NCBI RefSeq assembly: GCF_021491375.1
Contig: NZ_JAKEVY010000003.1
Location: 620,001-684,000 of the forward strand
Direction of reading: 5' to 3'
Origin: Flavihumibacter fluminis
GTDB lineage: Bacteria > Bacteroidota > Bacteroidia > Chitinophagales > Chitinophagaceae
DNA length: 64,000 nt
Part shown: positions 24,277 through 33,683 of the stretch, one piece after another
Layout of the letters: each line of letters opens with the position of its first letter
Numbering within the stretch: the stretch's first letter is position 1
The notes under the pieces: generated by a model
Seen by the model: only the letters and a program-made list of their open reading frames with translations
Databases searched by the model: none
What the model was told of the DNA's origin: nothing
Position numbers and translations under genes: made by a program

Positions 24277-24663
24277 ATGTATAAATTTATCACACTGGTT
24301 TTTATAAGTGTTTTAATGAGCACTACCATACAGGCACAAACGAAACAACAGCATCACAGGCAACTTCGCCATGTGGTGCTGTTCTCTTTTAAGCCGGGCA
24401 GCAGCGCGGCCGATATTAAAAAAGTGGAAGACGCTTTTCGGGCCCTGCCTTCAAAAATACCGCAGATCAAAGGTTTTGAATGGGGTACGAATAATAGTCC
24501 CGAAGGCCTGGATCAGGGATTTACGCATTGTTTTTTCCTGACATTTAACTCTGAAAAAGACCGCGAAATCTACTTACCCCATCCCGATCATAAAGCATTT
24601 GGCGCAGTATTGAAACCTCACCTGGAGAAGGTGTTGGTAATTGATTACTGGGCTGAAAAATAG
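24277..24663 (+). CDS. Exported Dabb (stress-responsive A/B barrel) protein
   Basis: A small protein of 128 residues with a signal peptide (1-21, STTIQAQ) and a dimeric alpha/beta-barrel domain. RHVVLFSFKPGSSAADIKKVEDAF, then FEWGTNNSPEGLDQGFTHCFFLTF and YLPHPDHKAFGAVLKPHLEKVLVIDYW are the hallmark strands of the Dabb family. Members bind small aromatic or polyketide-like compounds, or have unknown roles. Export is seen often in Bacteroidota homologues. It follows cysS by 10 bp and may share its transcript. No function can be given beyond the fold. Confidence 0.88.
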   Translation: MYKFITLVFISVLMSTTIQAQTKQQHHRQLRHVVLFSFKPGSSAADIKKVEDAFRALPSKIPQIKGFEWGTNNSPEGLDQGFTHCFFLTFNSEKDREIYLPHPDHKAFGAVLKPHLEKVLVIDYWAEK

Positions 24664-24741
24664 GAGCAGTCAGCACAGCTCAGGACGGTCAATCGCCGGT
24701 TTCCCTGTTACTTAGGCAAATTAATCAGCCAACGATTGTAT

Positions 24742-27453
24742 ATGATTGCCAGAATTTCAGGGAGTATCATACTACTCCTGCTTTGTACCTCCATTTTTTC
24801 ACAGGTTGCGATTACGAATCTCAAGACAGAAAGCCTTACCAATCCGCTGGGTCTGGATCATCCGCAACCCCGCTTTAGCTGGCAATTAACCGGTACACAA
24901 CGGGGAATCCGTCAAGCTGCCTATGAACTGGAAGTTCGGCAGGGTGCAATCAATGGTAAACAGGTTTGGCAATCGGCAAAACAATCTTCTGATAGTTCGG
25001 TACTGGTTTCCTATAAAGGAGCACCATTGAGTTCCGGTGAAACCTATTTCTGGAGAGTCAGGGTCTGGGATCAGCAAAATAAAGCATCCAAATGGAGCGA
25101 TTGGGCCTACTGGCATACCGGCGCTTTTGATCCAGGCTTCTGGAAAGCTAAATGGATCGGTGTTGCGAAGGAAGAAGAGGGCAAGCCAAGCCCTGTTCTT
25201 CGGCGTTCCTTTAGTACAGCAAAGAAAAAAATCAGGTCCGCTCATTTATACATTACCTCCCTGGGTATGTATGAAGCACAACTAAATGGTAAACGCATTG
25301 GGGATGCTTATTTATCTCCCGGCTGGACCAGCTACGATAAACGCCTGCAGTACCAGGTATACGAAGTGAGTGGATTACTGCAACCCGGCGAAAATGTAAC
25401 TGGTGTTAGTTTGGGTAGCGGCTGGTACAGAAGTTATATCGGTTTTGCCGGACAAAATAATTTCTATGGCAAAGAACTCGCCCTGCTCTACCAGTTGAAA
25501 ATTACCTACAGTGATGGCAGTACTGACTGGATATTGTCCGATGAAAAATGGAAAAGCTCCTCTGCGGAAGTTCGTTCCTCGGAAATCTATCACGGTGAAA
25601 CCATTGATAATAACAGAATGCTGAAAGGTTGGGCTGCTCCTGGTTTTGATGATCGCAACTGGGCGCCGGTAAAATTAATGCCCGCCTATACCAAAGCACT
25701 GGTTGCTACCCAGAATGAGCCGATCAGAAAAAGAGAAGTATTACAGCCGGTGAAATTTATCACCACTCCCAAAGGTGAGAAAGTGCTGGACTTTGGTCAG
25801 AACATGGTGGGCTGGGTGCGTGTGAAAGTTCGCGGTAACAAAGGTGACACTATCTCCATTTATCACGCTGAAGTGTTGGATAAAAAAGGAAATTTCTATA
25901 CCGAGAATCTGCGTTCCGCCAAACAGTTAAATCAGTTTGTATTATCGGGTAATGGTTTGGAGGAATTTGAACCCAAGTTTACGTTTCAGGGCTTTCGTTA
26001 TATAAAGATTGAAGGCTTGTCGAAGGATCCTGATCCGGCAGATTATACTGCCTATGTATTATACTCCGATATGCAAAAAACCGGGGAATTTGAAACTTCG
26101 AATCCGTTAATCAATCAGTTGCAGAAAAATATTCAATGGGGTCAGCGGGGGAATTTTCTGGATGTGCCTACTGATTGCCCGCAGCGGGATGAGCGACTTG
26201 GCTGGACGGGCGATGCACAGGCATTTTATCGCACTGCTACTTTCAACTTTGATGTACGTGCCTTCTTCTCCAAATGGCTGAAAGATCTTTCACTGGATCA
26301 GCTTTCCAATGGCGCGGTTCCCTTTGTGGTTCCCAATGTGCTGGGTGAAGGGGCTGTTGGCTCTGCAGGATGGGCAGATGCGGCAACCATCATTCCCTGG
26401 CAGCAATGGGTAGTGTATGGCGATCTGCGTACACTGGCTGAACAGTACGCAAGCATGCAGGCCTGGATTAAATTCATGAGCAGTAAGAGCAATAAAAATT
26501 TGTGGAATACAGGTTTCCATTTTGGCGACTGGCTGTTTTATCGTCCTGATGATGATACCGACGGCCGTGCAGCTATTACGGATAAATACCTGATTGCACA
26601 ATGTTTCTACGCATACAGTACCCAGCTTACCATGCAGGCTGCTGAAGTGTTGGGAAAAACGGAGGATGCTGCCAACTACCGGTTACTATTAAACGAAATT
26701 AAAAGGGCTTTTCAACAGGAATATCTAACTCCCAACGGAAGGTTGGTTTCTTCCTCCCAAACTGCTTATGTGCTGGCTCTTCAGTTTGATATGTTACCCG
26801 AATCCATGCGGCAGCAAGCGGCCAACCGACTGGCAGAAAACGTGAAATCCTATAACAATCACCTTACTACCGGTTTTCTCGGCGCACCTTATCTGTGTAA
26901 AGTCTTGTCCCGTTTCGGGCATGAAGACCTTGCTTTCACCTTATTACTGCAGGAAACTTATCCTTCCTGGTTATACCCGGTAAAGATGGGTGCAACCACT
27001 ATCTGGGAGCGTTGGGACGGCCAAAAGCCCGATAGCAGTTTTCAGAATGCGGGTATGAATTCCTTTAATCATTATGCCTATGGCGCAATTGGAGAATGGA
27101 TGTATGAACACATAACCGGAATTCAGGCTGATCCCGCTCATCCGGGCTTTAAGCAGTTTTTTGTTCGGCCTCATACAGGTGGAAAGCTGACTTATGCCAA
27201 AGCGAGCTTGCATACTGCTTATGGCGAAATGGTTGCAGGATGGAAACTGGAAGATGACCGGTTGATTATGGAGATCGTTGTACCGCCCAATACGATTGCT
27301 ACAGTTTTTTGTCCGGCTACTTCTGCAGCAGATATTTCGGAATCCGGAAAGCCTTTATTGGGCCGGACAGATCTTGAACCATTGGGAGCTGTTGAGGGCA
27401 CTATCCCGGTGCGGATCGGATCCGGCAGGTATCGGTTCGAATGCAGAAATTGA
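24742..27453 (+). CDS. Secreted alpha-L-rhamnosidase, GH78
   Basis: Releases terminal alpha-L-rhamnose from plant or microbial glycans. It has 903 residues from the ATG at 24742; a TTG six bases earlier is in frame but less likely. The signal peptide runs to about residue 21. N-terminal beta domains (Ig-like, then a jelly-roll with WTSYDKRLQYQVYEVS) precede the (alpha/alpha)6 catalytic barrel. GH78 signatures are DVPTDCPQRDERLGWTGDAQ, which carries the acidic cluster including the general acid, and GATTIWERWDG with a further Glu, then NSFNHYAYGAIGEW. A C-terminal beta domain completes the fold. It is the first gene of the rhamnose region and followed 56 bp later by a double esterase on the same strand. 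Confidence 0.95.
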   Translation: MIARISGSIILLLLCTSIFSQVAITNLKTESLTNPLGLDHPQPRFSWQLTGTQRGIRQAAYELEVRQGAINGKQVWQSAKQSSDSSVLVSYKGAPLSSGETYFWRVRVWDQQNKASKWSDWAYWHTGAFDPGFWKAKWIGVAKEEEGKPSPVLRRSFSTAKKKIRSAHLYITSLGMYEAQLNGKRIGDAYLSPGWTSYDKRLQYQVYEVSGLLQPGENVTGVSLGSGWYRSYIGFAGQNNFYGKELALLYQLKITYSDGSTDWILSDEKWKSSSAEVRSSEIYHGETIDNNRMLKGWAAPGFDDRNWAPVKLMPAYTKALVATQNEPIRKREVLQPVKFITTPKGEKVLDFGQNMVGWVRVKVRGNKGDTISIYHAEVLDKKGNFYTENLRSAKQLNQFVLSGNGLEEFEPKFTFQGFRYIKIEGLSKDPDPADYTAYVLYSDMQKTGEFETSNPLINQLQKNIQWGQRGNFLDVPTDCPQRDERLGWTGDAQAFYRTATFNFDVRAFFSKWLKDLSLDQLSNGAVPFVVPNVLGEGAVGSAGWADAATIIPWQQWVVYGDLRTLAEQYASMQAWIKFMSSKSNKNLWNTGFHFGDWLFYRPDDDTDGRAAITDKYLIAQCFYAYSTQLTMQAAEVLGKTEDAANYRLLLNEIKRAFQQEYLTPNGRLVSSSQTAYVLALQFDMLPESMRQQAANRLAENVKSYNNHLTTGFLGAPYLCKVLSRFGHEDLAFTLLLQETYPSWLYPVKMGATTIWERWDGQKPDSSFQNAGMNSFNHYAYGAIGEWMYEHITGIQADPAHPGFKQFFVRPHTGGKLTYAKASLHTAYGEMVAGWKLEDDRLIMEIVVPPNTIATVFCPATSAADISESGKPLLGRTDLEPLGAVEGTIPVRIGSGRYRFECRN

Positions 27454-27509
27454 ATTCCAACTGACCATCAAACTTGAAGTATATTTAGGAGACAAAATCC
27501 CCGACAACT

Positions 27510-29096
27510 ATGCAACGATTGATTGTTTTGCTGTTGATAATTGGATGTACTAACAGTATAGGTTATGCGCAGCAGGTAATTAAGTTATACAATGGTAAAG
27601 CACCCGGTTCTGAAAATTGGAACTGGACAGAGAAATACCTGGAGAATAGTTCCTGGCAGACTCCGGTGGTTTATAATGTTACCGAACCCAGTATCACGGT
27701 TTATCCGGCACCCGCGGGAAATAACACCAATACGGCGGTGATTATAGCTCCTGGTGGGGGCTTTCACGCACTCTCGATTAACAGTGAAGGTATTGATGTT
27801 GCCAAATGGTTAAATACAAAAGGAGTTACTGCCTTTGTATTGAAGTATAGATTGGTTAAAAGTCTTACGGATGAACCAACCATTGAAATGGGGAAAGCTA
27901 TTTCAGGGAACGGCGCCGAGAAATACGATTATGCAACTGTGCTGCCAATGACCATGGAAGACGGACTAAAAGCAGTGGAATATGTTCGAGCGCATGCCGA
28001 TGAGTTCAACATTGCAAAAAACCGGATTGGTTTTATGGGCTTCTCTGCAGGAGGTAATGTAACAATGTCGGTTGCGTATAATGCAGAAGAAAAAAACCGC
28101 CCGGACTTTATTGTTCCGGTTTATGCGTATACAGGAAGATTACCAGGTAAAACAACTGTACCATCTGTTCCAATGCCGGCATTTGTAATTGCAGCTTCGA
28201 ATGACAATTTGGGACTGGCTCCGCATAGCGTGGATATCTACAACAAATGGCTTGCAGCAAAACAACCGGTGGAATTGCACATGTATGAAACTGGCGGACA
28301 TGGATTCGGCATGCGCAAACAGAACCTGCATACCGATACATGGATGGAAAGGGTGGCCGACTGGATGGGAGAACATGGCTGGCTATGGCCTGTAAATCCA
28401 ACCGGATGGAAAGCGAATACCGATTATAAGGGATGGAAAAAAGGTAGTATGGAACAGGAGCTTTTAAATAAAAATGATTGGGCTAATTTCCGCAGGTTTG
28501 CGAAAGACAATGAAGCAATCGGTGCACCTAAAGCTGGTGAGCAAAGGGTGGTGTTCATGGGAAATTCCATTACGGAAGGATGGAAAAACAGTCGCCCCGG
28601 TTTCTTTTCAGGTCGTCCTTACATCAACCGTGGTATAAGCGGACAAACCACTCCCCAGATGCTGCTGCGTTTCAAACCGGATGTTGTCAACCTAAAACCA
28701 AAAGTAGTAGTGATCCTGGCAGGGATAAATGATATTGCGGGTAATACCGGGCCTATGACAATTGAGCAGACCTTTGATAATATTGTTTCCATGGCAGAGA
28801 TAGCGAAAGCAAATAATATCAAAGTGGTTCTTTGTTCAGTGCTGCCGGCCTATGATTTCCCCTGGAGCCCGGGCAAGGAGCCTGCGGGAAAAGTAGTTGC
28901 ATTGAATGCACTGTTGAAAGAATATGCCAAAAAGCAGGGACTGGTATACGTAGATTATTTTGGTGCGATGGCGGATGAACGCAAGGGATTGCCGGCGAAT
29001 TTGGCAAACGACGGCATTCATCCTACGGAAGCAGGATACAAAATCATGGAACCCCTGGTTGAAAAGGGTATTGCCGAAGCAATGAAGAAAAAATAA
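27510..29096 (+). CDS. Secreted double esterase: alpha/beta hydrolase + SGNH/GDSL hydrolase
   Basis: A 528-residue exported protein with a signal peptide at 1-20. Domain 1 (about 30-285) is an alpha/beta hydrolase of the BD-FAE/acetyl xylan esterase-like type, with the oxyanion motif APGGGFH, nucleophile GFSAGG and the catalytic His in GGHGFGMR. Domain 2 (about 330-525) is an SGNH hydrolase with GNSITEGW (Ser), GISGQTT (Gly), LAGINDIAG (Asn) and NDGIHPTEAGY (Asp-His). All catalytic residues are visible. Both domains are typical of carbohydrate esterases that remove acetyl or other acyl groups, so beside the GH78 enzyme it probably de-esterifies rhamnose-containing polysaccharides such as rhamnogalacturonan. 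It abuts the convergent regulator without a single spare base. Confidence 0.92.
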   Translation: MQRLIVLLLIIGCTNSIGYAQQVIKLYNGKAPGSENWNWTEKYLENSSWQTPVVYNVTEPSITVYPAPAGNNTNTAVIIAPGGGFHALSINSEGIDVAKWLNTKGVTAFVLKYRLVKSLTDEPTIEMGKAISGNGAEKYDYATVLPMTMEDGLKAVEYVRAHADEFNIAKNRIGFMGFSAGGNVTMSVAYNAEEKNRPDFIVPVYAYTGRLPGKTTVPSVPMPAFVIAASNDNLGLAPHSVDIYNKWLAAKQPVELHMYETGGHGFGMRKQNLHTDTWMERVADWMGEHGWLWPVNPTGWKANTDYKGWKKGSMEQELLNKNDWANFRRFAKDNEAIGAPKAGEQRVVFMGNSITEGWKNSRPGFFSGRPYINRGISGQTTPQMLLRFKPDVVNLKPKVVVILAGINDIAGNTGPMTIEQTFDNIVSMAEIAKANNIKVVLCSVLPAYDFPWSPGKEPAGKVVALNALLKEYAKKQGLVYVDYFGAMADERKGLPANLANDGIHPTEAGYKIMEPLVEKGIAEAMKKK

Positions 29097-30128
29097 TCAG
29101 AGCGATGGACGCAGAGTGAGTTTAAAGGGTACTTCAACTTCACTCAGTTGATTGTCGATAATCATTCTGGCAGTTGCTTCGCCCATTGCTTTGAAATCAG
29201 TAGAGATAGTAGTAATGCCGTTCAGAATAAAACGTTTAAGTGGTGTTTCATTGTAGGAGATGATACCTACATCCTGTCCGGGTTGCCATTGCATTTGCTG
29301 AATTTTATCCAATAATACCACGAGGTCTTCTTCCATCAGGTTGATATAAACCTCTCCTTTTGAAATGGTCTCCTCTTTGATGTTGGCGACCACTTTATAC
29401 TGGAAGGCATATTCCCTGCAGAAATGAAGAAAGCCTTTTAGTATTTCATCTGGGAAATACGTGTAGGAAGGAAAAATAATTTTAATGGTATCATAACGCT
29501 GGAGAGCAGGCAGTGCTTCCCCGAGGGCGGAAAAAATATCGCGTTCAAAATTTTCATACACTGCGCCGAAAGGACGGTTAATACCCTGGATCTTTTTGTC
29601 GAGAAGGATAAGTTGAGCATTTTCTATCGCATTGATTTCCTGGTAAGCCAATTCGCCGCCTTCCAGGAAATGAGGTATGATCACACAATGCGTATAATCT
29701 GTTTTGAGATTGCGCAGGAGTTGTTTGAACAGACCGTAATCATTGTTGTAGATATAAAAATCAATTGCTGCTTTTTCACCCAGCATGGATACCATAGAAT
29801 CGTAGATGATTTTTTTATGTGCGCTGAGTTTGTTGAATAAGAGGAAAACCTGGATGGTTTGGGAAATATCCGTTTTGATTATGAAGTAACCTTTTCCGGG
29901 TACGGAGCCGATAACGCCCATTTGCTTCAGATGCCGGTAGGCTTTTTCAGCGGTATCGCGGGAAATATCCAGCTCATAGCTTAATTCATTAATGGAAGGT
30001 AGGGGATAGTCGGTTGTAATGCCTCCTGATTCTACCGCTTTAAGCAGGGAACTAATAAGTTGCTGGTATTTGGGTGTTACAGAACGATCATCAATCTGGA
30101 TATATCTGTAAATATTATCAGATGTCAT
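29097..30128 (-). CDS. GntR-type regulator with LacI-like ligand domain, probable rhamnose regulator
   Basis: A 343-residue transcription factor. The N-terminal GntR winged helix (about 10-85) has PLPSINELSYELDISRDTAEKAYRHLKQMG and GKGYFII. The C-terminal part (about 90-340) is a periplasmic-binding-protein-like sensor domain of the type found in LacI and in some Bacteroidota GntR regulators (VFLLFNKLSAHKKIIYDSM, DVGIISYNETPLKRFILNGITTISTDFKAMG). Its place between the secreted rhamnosidase/esterase genes and the uptake/catabolic genes suggests that it senses L-rhamnose or a catabolite and controls both flanks. This is inference from context. An inverted repeat 44-59 bp upstream of its start is a candidate binding site. 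Confidence 0.9.
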   Translation of the reverse strand: MTSDNIYRYIQIDDRSVTPKYQQLISSLLKAVESGGITTDYPLPSINELSYELDISRDTAEKAYRHLKQMGVIGSVPGKGYFIIKTDISQTIQVFLLFNKLSAHKKIIYDSMVSMLGEKAAIDFYIYNNDYGLFKQLLRNLKTDYTHCVIIPHFLEGGELAYQEINAIENAQLILLDKKIQGINRPFGAVYENFERDIFSALGEALPALQRYDTIKIIFPSYTYFPDEILKGFLHFCREYAFQYKVVANIKEETISKGEVYINLMEEDLVVLLDKIQQMQWQPGQDVGIISYNETPLKRFILNGITTISTDFKAMGEATARMIIDNQLSEVEVPFKLTLRPSL

Positions 30129-30171
30129 AGTATAGCAAACAAGTTAAAAAAATAGATTTATTCAATTAGAA

Positions 30172-30187
30172 AGTATAAATAAATACT
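30172..30187. promoter_or_regulatory. Candidate operator between the regulator and the redox lipoprotein gene
   Basis: AGTAT-AAATAA-ATACT, a 16-bp inverted repeat in the 98-bp divergent region. It stands 40 bp before the lipoprotein ATG and next to the regulator promoter region, and is a plausible GntR dimer site. The arms are short and AT-rich. Confidence 0.35.
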
Positions 30188-30226
30188 GTAGCAATTCGGT
30201 AGCTTTAACAAATTTAATTCAATAGC

Positions 30227-33200
30227 ATGCAACGATTCTTCGCCGGAATCCTGGTTTTGGTAGTATCAGGTCTGATTTTTCTTCCCTCTTGTAATTCCCG
30301 TCCCGGTAAACCGAAAATTCTTGTTTTTAGTAAAACAGCCGGATTTTATCACAATTCCATTCCTGATGGAATGGCTGCCATTCAAAAATTGGGTGCAGAA
30401 AATGGTTTTGATGTGGATACCACAAGAGACGCAACTTATTTTAATGAAGACAGTCTGCGTAATTATTCTGCTGTAGTTTTTTTAAGCACTACAGGTGATG
30501 TATTAAACCATTACCAGGAAGCAGCCTTCGAGCGTTATATTCAGGCAGGAGGTGGTTATGCGGGTGTGCATGCTGCTGCAGATACTGAATATGATTGGGG
30601 TTGGTACGGCAGAATGGTTGGTGGATATTTTCTGGATCATCCCGGAATTACTGATACATTTCCCAATGTACAGGAAGGTGTATTAAAGGTAGTTGACAAT
30701 ACGCATGCAGCAACCAAACACCTGCCTGCCGACTGGAAACGTACCGATGAGTTCTATAGCTATAAAAAAATGAACAATGCTGTATCTGTGCTCATGAAAA
30801 TTGATGAGAAGAGTTATAATGGTGGAAAAAACGGTGATGATCACCCGATGTCCTGGTATCATGAATACGATGGCGGTCGCGCTTTTTATACAGCTTTGGG
30901 TCATACCAAAGAATCATTTACAGAAGAGGCTTTTTTAAAACATTTGCTTGGTGGTATACAATATGCCATTGGAAAAAATAAAAAGCTCGATTATTCAAAA
31001 GCAAAAACAGCGATGGTGCCGGATGAAGATCGTTTCACCAAAACCATGCTGGTAAACGGCACTTTCTTCGAGCCTACCGAACTAACGGTGTTGCCTAACC
31101 TGGATATCCTGATTGCGCAAAGAAGGGGCGAGATTCTTTATTATAAGTCCGGCGATTCAACTGTTAAACAGGCACTCTTTCTGAATGCTTACTGGAAAAC
31201 GGAAACACCGGGAGTAAACGCAGAGGAAGGAGTACTTGGATTACAGGCGGATCCTAATTTTGAAAAGAATAAGCAGGTGTTTATTTTTTACAGTCCGGCC
31301 GAAGCTTCCGTAAACCGGTTATCCCGCTTCACATTTGAAAAAGACACGCTGGTTAATGAAAAAGTAGTGCTGGAATTTCATTCCGATCGTAATATATGCT
31401 GCCATACAGGTGGTTCCATTGCGTTTGACAAAGACGGATTACTTTATGTTTCAACCGGTGATAATGCTACTCCTTTTGATGAACCCAAACAACCTTATGT
31501 AAGTCATGGTTATGCACCGCTGGATGACCGTCCCGGACATCAGCAATATGATGCACGTCGCACTTCCGGTAATGCAAATGATCTCCGGGGCAAAATTCTG
31601 CGTATCCGGGTAAAAGAGGATGGCAGTTATGAAATTCCGGATGGTAATCTCTATCCGAAAGGAACGCCCGGAACAAGACCTGAAATTTATGTGCAGGGTA
31701 ACCGTAATCCCTATCGTATTTCAGTAGATCAGAAAACAGGTTATCTATACTGGGGTGAAGTGGGGCCGGATGCTGGGGTGGACAGTTTTGATACCCGTGG
31801 TCCAAGAGGATATGATGAAGTAAACCAGGCCAGGAAAGCCGGTCATTTCGGATGGCCTTTCTTTATTGCCGATAACAAACCCTATTATGAGTATGATTAT
31901 GGTACGGGAACTACCGGTGCAAAGTTTGATGTAAATAAGCCGTTAAACAACTCCCGCAATAATACAGGTGTTAAAGAACTGCCGGTTCCTCAGTCGGCTT
32001 TTATCTGGTATCCCTATGGTCCATCTGCGGAGTTCCCGCAGGTGATGACAGGCGGAAGAAATGCAATGGCGGGTCCTGTATATTACACCGATCGTTTTCC
32101 TGCTGAAACCCGGTTGCCCGATTATTATAATGGTAAACTCATTATCTACGACTGGATCAGGGGTTGGGTAAAAGCGGTGACCATGTTGCCCAATGGCGAT
32201 TTTGATAAGATGGAACCTTTTCTCTCCAATATCCGGTTCAACAGCATGATCGATATGGAAGTAGGTCCGGATGGCAAACTCTATTTCATTGAATATGGAA
32301 GTGGCTGGTTCAGCAAGAACCCGGATGCAGGTCTTGGCAGGATCGACTACAATGGTGGCAATCGCGCCCCCAAAGTGGGAACTGTTACACTTGATAAAAC
32401 CTCTGGTAAACTTCCACTTACGGTAACGGCAAATGTGGAGGCAAAAGATCCAGAGAAAGATAAAATGAGTTATAAGTGGGATTTGGGCAATGGCGTAATC
32501 AAGGAAACAACAGAGCCTGCTATAACGCATACATATGAAAAAGCAGGCGACTATGAAATAACAGTAGAAGTGAGCGATCCTTCAAAAGCAAGCAGCAAAT
32601 CTGCCGGTGCGGCCCTCTATGCGGGCAACATTGCACCTGAGGTAACAGTGATGCTTAAGGGAAATCAGCGCTTTTATTTTCCTGGTATTCCTGTGCAGTA
32701 TGAAGTGCAGGTGAAAGATGCGGACGATCCGAATGCAGGTAAAGATCTAACAGACTTATACATATCTGCAGATTACGTGGAAGGTTTTGATAAGGCTGGC
32801 GCTAATCTTGGTCACCAGGTTGTTTCAGATGTAATCATTGGTAAGAGCCTGATTCAGTCGCTGGATTGTAAATCCTGTCACAAGGAAAATGAAAAGTCGA
32901 TTGGTCCGGCTTATTTTGAAGTAGCTAAAAAATATGCTGGCCAGGCGGATGCCGCCAGTTACCTGATCAACAAGATGATCAAAGGTGGCGCAGGCGTATG
33001 GGGAGAGGTAGCAATGCCTGCGCATCCGGATCTGAAGCCCGGAGATGCGGCTAAAATTGTAAACTGGATTCAATCCCTGAATGCCGGAAACAAACAGAAA
33101 TCCCTTCCGGTTTCCGGAAGCCTGCAGCCAACATTAGGAAAGCCGGTGAAGCCAAACGGAGCTTTGGTAATCTCTGCCACCTATTCAGATAAAGGCGGAC

Positions 33201-33664
33201 CTGGTTTGCGTTCGCTTTCTTCCTCTGCACAGGCAGCACTCCGGCATCCAATCCTGAATTTTGCAGAAGCTGCTGATATGAAAGATTATTCGGTTATGAA
33301 TTATAATGGAATGACATTAATGATAGTTCCGAATGGTGCTGGCCATTTTGCAATTCCTGATATTGATCTGACCGGAGTCAAAGGTATACAGCTTACAGCA
33401 GGCTGGCAGGAAGCACCGAAGCAGGCGATTGGTTTTGAAGTAAGGCTGGATGCACCGGATGGTAAATTACTGGGAACCATACAGCTTGGAACCACAGGTC
33501 ATCCGGCTGTAAAACCAGGAAGTTTTGGCGGCACTATGCTTTCAGCAGCAATTGAACCAGTAACTGATGGAAAAATTCATAAACTTTACCTAGTGAGCAA
33601 GCCTTCCGGAGAAGGCAGCTTTACAACCCTGGCTTTACAAGGATTGACATTAACAGGTAATTAA
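30227..33664 (+). CDS. Large lipoprotein: ThuA + PQQ-type sugar dehydrogenase + PKD + cytochrome c
   Basis: A 1145-residue exported lipoprotein (lipobox LPSC, Cys22). A ThuA-like domain (about 29-245; ILVFSKTAGFYHNSIPDG, GGGYAGVHAAADTEYDW) is followed by a glucose/sorbosone dehydrogenase-type six-bladed propeller (about 265-700; NICCHTGGSIAFDKDG, GNANDLRGKILRIRV, YVQGNRNPYRISVD). A PKD domain follows (about 708-795), then a class I cytochrome c with Cys881-xx-Cys884-His885 and probable axial Met930 (AMPAHP), and a beta-rich C-terminal domain (about 990-1145) that may bind carbohydrate. The propeller would oxidise a sugar or sugar alcohol with PQQ and pass electrons to its own heme. Such fusions occur in Bacteroidota and Planctomycetes. 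Its TonB-receptor partner follows 19 bp downstream. Confidence 0.9.
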   Translation: MQRFFAGILVLVVSGLIFLPSCNSRPGKPKILVFSKTAGFYHNSIPDGMAAIQKLGAENGFDVDTTRDATYFNEDSLRNYSAVVFLSTTGDVLNHYQEAAFERYIQAGGGYAGVHAAADTEYDWGWYGRMVGGYFLDHPGITDTFPNVQEGVLKVVDNTHAATKHLPADWKRTDEFYSYKKMNNAVSVLMKIDEKSYNGGKNGDDHPMSWYHEYDGGRAFYTALGHTKESFTEEAFLKHLLGGIQYAIGKNKKLDYSKAKTAMVPDEDRFTKTMLVNGTFFEPTELTVLPNLDILIAQRRGEILYYKSGDSTVKQALFLNAYWKTETPGVNAEEGVLGLQADPNFEKNKQVFIFYSPAEASVNRLSRFTFEKDTLVNEKVVLEFHSDRNICCHTGGSIAFDKDGLLYVSTGDNATPFDEPKQPYVSHGYAPLDDRPGHQQYDARRTSGNANDLRGKILRIRVKEDGSYEIPDGNLYPKGTPGTRPEIYVQGNRNPYRISVDQKTGYLYWGEVGPDAGVDSFDTRGPRGYDEVNQARKAGHFGWPFFIADNKPYYEYDYGTGTTGAKFDVNKPLNNSRNNTGVKELPVPQSAFIWYPYGPSAEFPQVMTGGRNAMAGPVYYTDRFPAETRLPDYYNGKLIIYDWIRGWVKAVTMLPNGDFDKMEPFLSNIRFNSMIDMEVGPDGKLYFIEYGSGWFSKNPDAGLGRIDYNGGNRAPKVGTVTLDKTSGKLPLTVTANVEAKDPEKDKMSYKWDLGNGVIKETTEPAITHTYEKAGDYEITVEVSDPSKASSKSAGAALYAGNIAPEVTVMLKGNQRFYFPGIPVQYEVQVKDADDPNAGKDLTDLYISADYVEGFDKAGANLGHQVVSDVIIGKSLIQSLDCKSCHKENEKSIGPAYFEVAKKYAGQADAASYLINKMIKGGAGVWGEVAMPAHPDLKPGDAAKIVNWIQSLNAGNKQKSLPVSGSLQPTLGKPVKPNGALVISATYSDKGGPGLRSLSSSAQAALRHPILNFAEAADMKDYSVMNYNGMTLMIVPNGAGHFAIPDIDLTGVKGIQLTAGWQEAPKQAIGFEVRLDAPDGKLLGTIQLGTTGHPAVKPGSFGGTMLSAAIEPVTDGKIHKLYLVSKPSGEGSFTTLALQGLTLTGN

Positions 33665-33683
33665 TTATTTGATCCGATACGAT

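Noticed and set aside
31943-32530. 195-residue antisense frame in the sugar dehydrogenase gene
   Set aside because: Opposite the conserved propeller and PKD coding sequence; composition is that of a shadow frame.
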